Assembly: GCA_948439925.1 (NCBI GenBank)
Contig: CAOJNR010000041.1
Span: forward strand, 1-8,689
Length of the DNA: 8,689 nucleotides
From: an uncultured Clostridia bacterium
GTDB lineage: Bacteria > Bacillota > Clostridia > Christensenellales > UBA1242
Direction of reading: 5' to 3'
Both the position numbers and the translations under genes were made by a program. The notes under the pieces were generated by a model, which ran no database searches, had not been told where the DNA came from, and saw only the letters and a program-made list of their open reading frames with translations. The first letter of the stretch is position 1, and each line of letters starts with the position of its first letter. Below are positions 5,119-8,689 of the stretch, piece by piece.

Positions 5119-5691
5119 ATGCAATTTTTCAAAAACTTACTTTTGTATATCTCTGCTTTTGTGCCGATGTATTGGCTTATCTTTATCAAACTCGTCGTTG
5201 AAATTGCAAATGGCAACCTCACCTTCAATATCCTAAATTCTGTCAATTTTGCAACCCTTCTTTTGCTGATTGCCTTAGGCGTTTGGGGTCTTATATGGAA
5301 TGTTTTTCTCAACACCGAAAAGTCAGAAGAAATCATCATACTATCATGCAAAAACATCACCGACCAACACTTTTTGGGCTATTTTTCACTGTTTGTCTTT
5401 TTTGCCATTCCCATTGATCTGTCCTACATGAGCGGATATTTCATCTATGTGATTATTCTCATATTAATAGGCATTGTATACATCAATAATGGTCTATATT
5501 ACATTAATCCACTGCTAAATATACTTGGCTATAACTTTTACGACATCACTTTCAAAGAAGTCGGCAAAAATCAAACACGGCAAGCCAAAATGTTCTATAA
5601 AGGCAAACTCGAACTCAACGGCAATCCTTGCTTTGCAAAACTTAAAAACACCAATTTCACTTTTATTGACAAAAAGCATAAAAAGGTTTAA
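5119..5691 (+). CDS. four-helix membrane protein of unknown function
   Basis: A 190-residue protein with about four membrane segments, near 6-28, 43-64, 86-103 and 105-122, followed by a polar C-terminal tail of roughly 50 residues that ends in a basic cluster (KKHKKV). The segment from the end of helix 4, YINPLLNILGYNFY at 128-141, looks like a conserved signature. From memory, such an NP-LN-LGY block after a last helix occurs in small Firmicutes membrane proteins, including some KwaA-like proteins of the Kiwa anti-phage system. I cannot verify this, and no KwaB-like partner is adjacent. There is no recognisable catalytic motif. The ATG has no Shine-Dalgarno sequence upstream, so initiation may be leaderless or weak. 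It is divergent from the aminopeptidase gene, and no terminator is visible before the next promoter. Confidence 0.65.
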   Translation: MQFFKNLLLYISAFVPMYWLIFIKLVVEIANGNLTFNILNSVNFATLLLLIALGVWGLIWNVFLNTEKSEEIIILSCKNITDQHFLGYFSLFVFFAIPIDLSYMSGYFIYVIILILIGIVYINNGLYYINPLLNILGYNFYDITFKEVGKNQTRQAKMFYKGKLELNGNPCFAKLKNTNFTFIDKKHKKV

Positions 5692-5701
5692 AATTTAGGT
5701 C

Positions 5702-5730
5702 TTGACATTCATACTTTTATGTGCTAAAAT
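5702..5730 (+). promoter_or_regulatory. strong promoter of the 67-aa gene
   Basis: A perfect -35 TTGACA (5702-5707), a 17-bp spacer and a -10 TAAAAT (5725-5730). The predicted start is about 18 nt before the ATG, with AAAGGAGGG (5742-5750) in between. Confidence 0.9.
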
Positions 5731-5754
5731 ACTTTAAGCATAAAGGAGGGAATA

Positions 5755-5958
5755 ATGCCACTTGTAACAAGAGATAATTCAATAAACAGACGCCAACTTT
5801 GCATGGCAAAGGCAAGCGTTACACGACCATTTAGACTATATAGTCAACGAAAGAGAGAAAACGCTAGCACCTTGACTTTTAGCGCACCTAGCAAAGAAGA
5901 ACTTACAAAAAGCGTTAATAATAGAATCAAAAACGGCGAACTTGATATGAATTTATAA
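5755..5958 (+). CDS. small basic protein of unknown function, 67 aa
   Basis: A 67-residue protein with no membrane helix, signal peptide or recognised domain. It is basic (13 Lys/Arg against 6 Asp/Glu), with basic clusters NRRQL near residue 13 and SQRKREN near 32-38, and a polar C-terminal half (KEELTKSVNNRIKNGELDMNL region) that could form a helix. One cysteine is present (residue 16). It is very likely real: a consensus promoter, a near-ideal ribosome binding site AAAGGAGGG four bases before the ATG, and a terminator after the stop frame it as a compact single-gene unit. The same arrangement is repeated for the 83-aa gene just downstream, though the two proteins do not obviously resemble each other. 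Nucleic-acid or ribosome binding would fit the charge but is only a guess. Confidence 0.75.
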   Translation: MPLVTRDNSINRRQLCMAKASVTRPFRLYSQRKRENASTLTFSAPSKEELTKSVNNRIKNGELDMNL

Positions 5959-5961
5959 TAA

Positions 5962-5990
5962 AAAGACCATAGTGAAAACTATGGTTTTTT
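5962..5990 (+). terminator. terminator of the 67-aa gene
   Basis: Stem ACCATAG (5966-5972) / CTATGGT (5979-5985) with loop TGAAAA, then a T run to 5990. Upstream A residues can pair with the T run and lengthen the stem. Confidence 0.88.
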
Positions 5991-6051
5991 ATAGTAAAAT
6001 ATCGACTCAAAAAAAAGTTAAAAAAAGTCGAAAAAATTTTAAAATTACCCC

Positions 6052-6080
6052 TTGACACACCACATGTTGTATGATATAAT
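6052..6080 (+). promoter_or_regulatory. full-consensus promoter of the 83-aa gene
   Basis: TTGACA (6052-6057), exactly 17 bp, then TATAAT (6075-6080), preceded by the extended -10 TG one base upstream (6072-6073). An A-rich stretch lies upstream (about 6008-6040) and could act as an UP element. All hexamer positions match consensus, which is rare in natural promoters. Confidence 0.93.
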
Positions 6081-6107
6081 GCAAACATATCAAAGGAGGA
6101 AATAAAA

Positions 6108-6359
6108 ATGAGACCAGAAGAATTTTATGTTGATGCATTTGAAGGAGCACCTAAGCGTCAAGCTATGAGACCAAAAGCTAGACCTTACGAAGCTACTACT
6201 GAGCGCGACTACACAAAGGCAATATCCCCAAAAGATAAGACAAGAATTACAGATACACGCATTTTTAACAGAAAAACTAATAATCCTATCAAAAAATCTC
6301 ATCTTAAAGATCTTGTAGCCGAAGAAGTTGCAGTTAATGCTGAAATTGAAAATGCGTAA
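6108..6359 (+). CDS. small hydrophilic protein of unknown function, 83 aa
   Basis: An 83-residue, strongly hydrophilic protein with no membrane segment, no cysteine and no domain I recognise. Charge is high: 17 Lys/Arg against 14 Asp/Glu. The N-terminal half is rich in proline, arginine and glutamate (APKRQAMRPKARPYEATTERDY) and is probably disordered. A central KDKTRITDTRIFNRKTNNP segment is basic. The end (HLKDLVAEEVAVNAEIENA) is predicted helical and acidic. The gene is convincing because of its signals: a full-consensus promoter, AAAGGAGGA seven bases before the ATG and a strong terminator, with nothing else in the transcript. Such signals imply very abundant mRNA and protein. Its neighbours on both sides are separate units, so context gives no function. 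Confidence 0.78.
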   Translation: MRPEEFYVDAFEGAPKRQAMRPKARPYEATTERDYTKAISPKDKTRITDTRIFNRKTNNPIKKSHLKDLVAEEVAVNAEIENA

Positions 6360-6380
6360 ATAGAACAAATATTTAAAACC

Positions 6381-6410
6381 AAAAAAGCGAGGATTAATCC
6401 CCGCTTTTTT
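6381..6410 (+). terminator. strong terminator of the 83-aa gene
   Basis: A 13-position stem (6381-6393 with 6398-6410) closes a TTAA loop with one A-C mismatch and ends in six T. The A-rich left arm means it can also serve the convergent GtrA-family gene on the minus strand, whose stop is 40 bp away. Confidence 0.9.
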
Positions 6411-6449
6411 GTTATATTTTTAAAAATAAATTTAGCAATAAGTTAAATT

Positions 6450-7040
6450 TTATTTTATGTTTTTCTTTCTCGACTCTTCAAGTTCGGCCATTTCTTTGGC
6501 GATCACATCATAATTGATCTTGCCAAGTTGACCTTTGCTCTCCTTCTTGGCTTTTTTCTCAGTTTGTTTTCTTTCGGCCTTTTCCTCTTTGCTCTCCTCT
6601 GAAATTGTCACTTCTTCCTCTTTGACATTGGTGTTGATTGAGCCTCTGAAAACAACAAATCTTTGCCAAATAAATTCAGTCACAAAGTTGAGAAGCATCA
6701 TGATAACTGTGACAAGCATTCCCGGCCATCCGCTCGCTTCTATTGCCTCAGCGCCAAATGTTGAAATTGGCGTAAATACACAATAATATGCAAGCACAAG
6801 CAACATTGCAATCGGAACATTGTTTGCCGACTTGAATGTGAACTTTCGATTGAAAGTAAAATTCCAAATAACAGATAAAACAAGACCTATTAAATATGAA
6901 GGCCAATAACTTAGATGAATAACTTCATTCAAAAGTGAAGTTGTTGCAAATTGAATAACGCCTGCTGAGATTGAAAAAGCGGTAAATTTTAATATTCTGA
7001 AAAATTCTTCTTTATTAAATTTCTTTTTCTCATCTTCCAT
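6450..7040 (-). CDS. GtrA-family membrane protein with long charged tail
   Basis: A GtrA-like (PF04138-type) inner-membrane protein of 196 residues from the preferred start. It has four membrane segments, near 20-40, 46-67, 75-95 and 106-127. The family pattern is visible as SVIWNFTFNRKFTFK ending helix 2 (about 56-70) and FIWQRFVVF ending helix 4. GtrA-like proteins are thought to help move lipid-linked sugars across the membrane or assist glycosylation of cell-surface polymers. No glycosyltransferase gene is adjacent, so the substrate is unknown. After helix 4 there is an unusual tail of about 60 residues, full of Glu and Lys, that may form a coiled coil. An ATG six codons upstream (7058) is in frame but lacks a ribosome binding site. 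The start at 7040 has GGGAG (7052-7056) ahead of it, at a rather long spacing. Divergent from gyrB. Confidence 0.85.
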   Translation of the reverse strand: MEDEKKKFNKEEFFRILKFTAFSISAGVIQFATTSLLNEVIHLSYWPSYLIGLVLSVIWNFTFNRKFTFKSANNVPIAMLLVLAYYCVFTPISTFGAEAIEASGWPGMLVTVIMMLLNFVTEFIWQRFVVFRGSINTNVKEEEVTISEESKEEKAERKQTEKKAKKESKGQLGKINYDVIAKEMAELEESRKKNIK

Positions 7041-7075
7041 AACTAATCTTTCTCCCATGCTAATTTACAAGTGTG

Positions 7076-7104
7076 AGTATACAACATTTAAAGCAAAATT
7101 TCAA
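7076..7104 (-). promoter_or_regulatory. promoter of the GtrA-family gene
   Basis: On the minus strand, -35 TTGAAA (7099-7104) and -10 TATACT (7076-7081) are 17 bp apart. The start would be near 7069, leaving about 29 nt of leader to the ATG at 7040 and only 11 nt to the alternative ATG at 7058. This favours the shorter protein. Confidence 0.75.
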
Positions 7105-7309
7105 AATAAAATTAAAAAAAATTTAATTTTTTTTGTTTTCAACAATTTTTTTGTATTTTACAAACGCTACAATCCTTTAAAATAAAGGCAAAGAGGCAAA
7201 AAAAAACAAAAAATATTGATAAATCAAAAATTTTAAATCAAATATCGTCTTTTAAATTTACCTTTTGTCAAAAAACGAGTTGTTTTGTGCTGTTATTTTC
7301 TCAAAAAGG
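7105..7309. other. AT-rich divergent intergenic region, no gene seen
   Basis: This stretch between the GtrA-family and gyrB promoters is A/T rich with long A and T runs. A small perfect inverted repeat, TTGAT-AA-ATCAA (7216-7227), could be an operator but is short enough to be chance. No open frame with a ribosome binding site and no DnaA box cluster was seen. Confidence 0.5.
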
Positions 7310-7338
7310 TTGCTTTTTACTTATTATTATATTATAAT
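7310..7338 (+). promoter_or_regulatory. likely gyrB promoter in an AT-only tract
   Basis: A perfect -10 TATAAT (7333-7338) has a weak -35 TTGCTT (7310-7315) 17 bp upstream. An overlapping TATAAT (7338-7343) with TTTACT (7316-7321) is an alternative. Bases 7321-7361 contain only A and T, so DNA here should melt easily. gyrB promoters in many bacteria respond to loss of supercoiling; that is known for the gene, not shown here. Confidence 0.55.
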
Positions 7339-7371
7339 ATAATATATATAAATATATATAAGGGGTTTATT

Positions 7372-8689
7372 ATGGAAGAAAACAGACTTGGCGAAATGAA
7401 CGAAACAAAAGAAGAACTCGAAATTGGAAAATCAGTCAAATACGATGCAACTGATATTCAAGTTCTTGAAGGACTCGAACCAGTTCGCAAAAGACCAGGC
7501 ATGTATATCGGCTCAACTGATGAACATGGTCTGCACCACCTCGTGACAGAAGTTGTTGACAACTCTATTGACGAGGCGCTGGCTGGCTACTGCACTCAGA
7601 TTGATGTTTGCATAAATAACGATGGCTCTTGTTCTGTGACTGATAATGGACGTGGTATTCCAACAGGAATCATTGCCAAAGAAGGCAAGAGTGCTGTTGA
7701 GGTTGTTCTCACCAAGCTTCACGCAGGCGGAAAGTTCGGCGGTGAAGGCTACAAAATCTCAGGCGGACTTCACGGTGTCGGCGTTTCCTGCGTTAATGCC
7801 CTTTCAAAATACATGAGAGCGGATGTTTATCAAAACGGCAAACACCACCAAATTGAATTCTCACGCGGTAAGGTGACAAATCAGCTTAAAATTGTTGGCA
7901 ACACTGACAAGCGCGGAACTGTTATCACCTTCCTTCCTGACGACGAGATTTTTGAAACTGTTGAATTTAAATATGACACAATGAAAAATCGTTTCCGTGA
8001 AATTGCTTTTCTTAATAAAGGTCTTGTTATAACCCTTGAAGATAAGCGTGAAGGACAGGAAAAGAGTGACATGTTTGAATTCAAAGGTGGAATCGTTGAA
8101 TTTGTGGACTATCTCAACAAGAACCGCGAAACCATCCTTTCAGAGCCAGTTTATTTTAACAAATTTAACCGCAATTCAAAAGGCGAAATAGAAAACGAAG
8201 TTGAAGTTTGTTTCCAGTTCAATGACGGCTATGCTGAAACAATCAACGCCTATGCAAACAACATCAACACCCAAGAAGGTGGAACTCACCTTGAAGGTTT
8301 TAAAGCTGGACTTTCAAAAGTTATAAATGATTACGCCATTGCAAACAAGATTATCAAAGATGAAAAAGAAAAGCTTTCTGGTGAGGACTGCCGAGAAGGT
8401 ATCACTGCTGTTATTTCTGTTAAACTCAGAAATCCTCAGTTTGAAGGTCAAACAAAAACCAAACTTGGCAACAGTGAGATGAGAGCGATTGTTAACAAAG
8501 CTATGCAGGACGCATTTGCTGACTATCTCGACAATCACCCAACAGAAGCGCGTAACCTCGTTTTAAAAAGCGTTAATGCCAAGAAAGCGCGTGACGCAGC
8601 TCGAAACGCACGTGACCTTACAAGGCGCAAAGGTGTGCTTGAAAACACCACCCTTCCTGGAAAGCTTGCTGACTGTTCTGACAAAGACC
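7372..8689 (+). CDS. gyrB: DNA gyrase subunit B, N-terminal 439 residues (partial)
   Basis: The ATPase subunit of DNA gyrase, which with GyrA introduces negative supercoils. The window contains 439 codons and the gene continues beyond the end. The GHKL ATPase domain is intact: EVVDNSIDEALAG with catalytic base E60 and metal-binding N64, DNGRGIP (91-97) with D91 for adenine, and the ATP lid GGKFGGEGYKISGGLHGVGVS (the glycine-rich part around 119-139). The transducer domain follows, with QTKTKLGN (360-367) carrying the phosphate-contacting lysine K362. The Toprim domain begins at LPGKLADCSDKD (428-439). LEGLEPVRKRPGMYIGST and the overall spacing favour GyrB over ParE. The start is set by AAGGGG at 7360-7365. 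A leader of about 20 extra acidic residues precedes the usual KYDATDIQVLEGLE block. No recF or gyrA is in view; upstream is the divergent GtrA-family gene. Confidence 0.96.
   Translation, partial: MEENRLGEMNETKEELEIGKSVKYDATDIQVLEGLEPVRKRPGMYIGSTDEHGLHHLVTEVVDNSIDEALAGYCTQIDVCINNDGSCSVTDNGRGIPTGIIAKEGKSAVEVVLTKLHAGGKFGGEGYKISGGLHGVGVSCVNALSKYMRADVYQNGKHHQIEFSRGKVTNQLKIVGNTDKRGTVITFLPDDEIFETVEFKYDTMKNRFREIAFLNKGLVITLEDKREGQEKSDMFEFKGGIVEFVDYLNKNRETILSEPVYFNKFNRNSKGEIENEVEVCFQFNDGYAETINAYANNINTQEGGTHLEGFKAGLSKVINDYAIANKIIKDEKEKLSGEDCREGITAVISVKLRNPQFEGQTKTKLGNSEMRAIVNKAMQDAFADYLDNHPTEARNLVLKSVNAKKARDAARNARDLTRRKGVLENTTLPGKLADCSDKD

Noticed and set aside
6003..6030. CGACT / AGTCG inverted repeat upstream of the 83-aa gene promoter
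   Set aside because: Only five pairs with an 18-base A-rich loop; too weak to call an operator or structure.
7059..7371. Replication origin near gyrB
   Set aside because: The region is AT rich, but I saw no DnaA-box cluster, and dnaA, dnaN and recF are not in view.

Overview
The window looks like chromosomal DNA of a low-GC Gram-positive bacterium of the Clostridia type, probably an uncultured gut lineage. This rests on AT-rich intergenic DNA, GGAGG-type ribosome binding sites, consensus sigma-A promoters (TTGACA, 17 bp, TATAAT), many U-tract hairpin terminators, a SigH-like sigma factor end, a clostridial-type M18 aminopeptidase and a Gram-positive-type GyrB. The species cannot be read from the sequence.

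Layout. (1) 1-2337: the 3' end of a SigH-like sigma factor gene, followed after 34 nt by a complete gene for a divergent methionyl-tRNA synthetase-like protein, closed by a strong terminator. (2) 2392-3051: an eight-helix membrane protein of uncertain family. (3) 3067-3660: an initiator tRNA-fMet gene with its own consensus promoter and terminator, then about 480 bp of non-coding DNA. That stretch holds two shorter direct copies of the tRNA 3' end, each followed by its own terminator, two inverted tRNA-derived segments and a GC-rich cluster of hairpins. (4) 3667-5025, minus strand: an M18 metalloaminopeptidase. (5) 5119-5691: a four-helix membrane protein with a conserved-looking signature, faintly reminiscent of KwaA-type proteins. 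(6) 5702-6410: two tiny stand-alone genes (67 and 83 aa), each with a near-perfect promoter, a perfect ribosome binding site and a terminator. (7) 6450-7040, minus strand: a GtrA-family membrane protein with a long charged tail. (8) 7372-8689: the 5' part of gyrB, running off the window.

Most genes here are separate transcription units, not one pathway. The sigma factor and synthetase-like gene may be co-transcribed. GtrA and gyrB are divergent, as are the aminopeptidase and the four-helix membrane protein.

The most unusual part is the tRNA-fMet region. The 3' end of the tRNA occurs three times, as 77, 41 and 26 nt. The 41-nt copy begins in the anticodon and the 26-nt copy in the T stem. This pattern fits scars left by elements that integrated at the tRNA and were later lost, and is the best candidate for follow-up. 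Next are the synthetase-like protein with a degenerate KMSKS motif and an internal insertion, and the two apparently very strongly expressed small proteins of unknown function.
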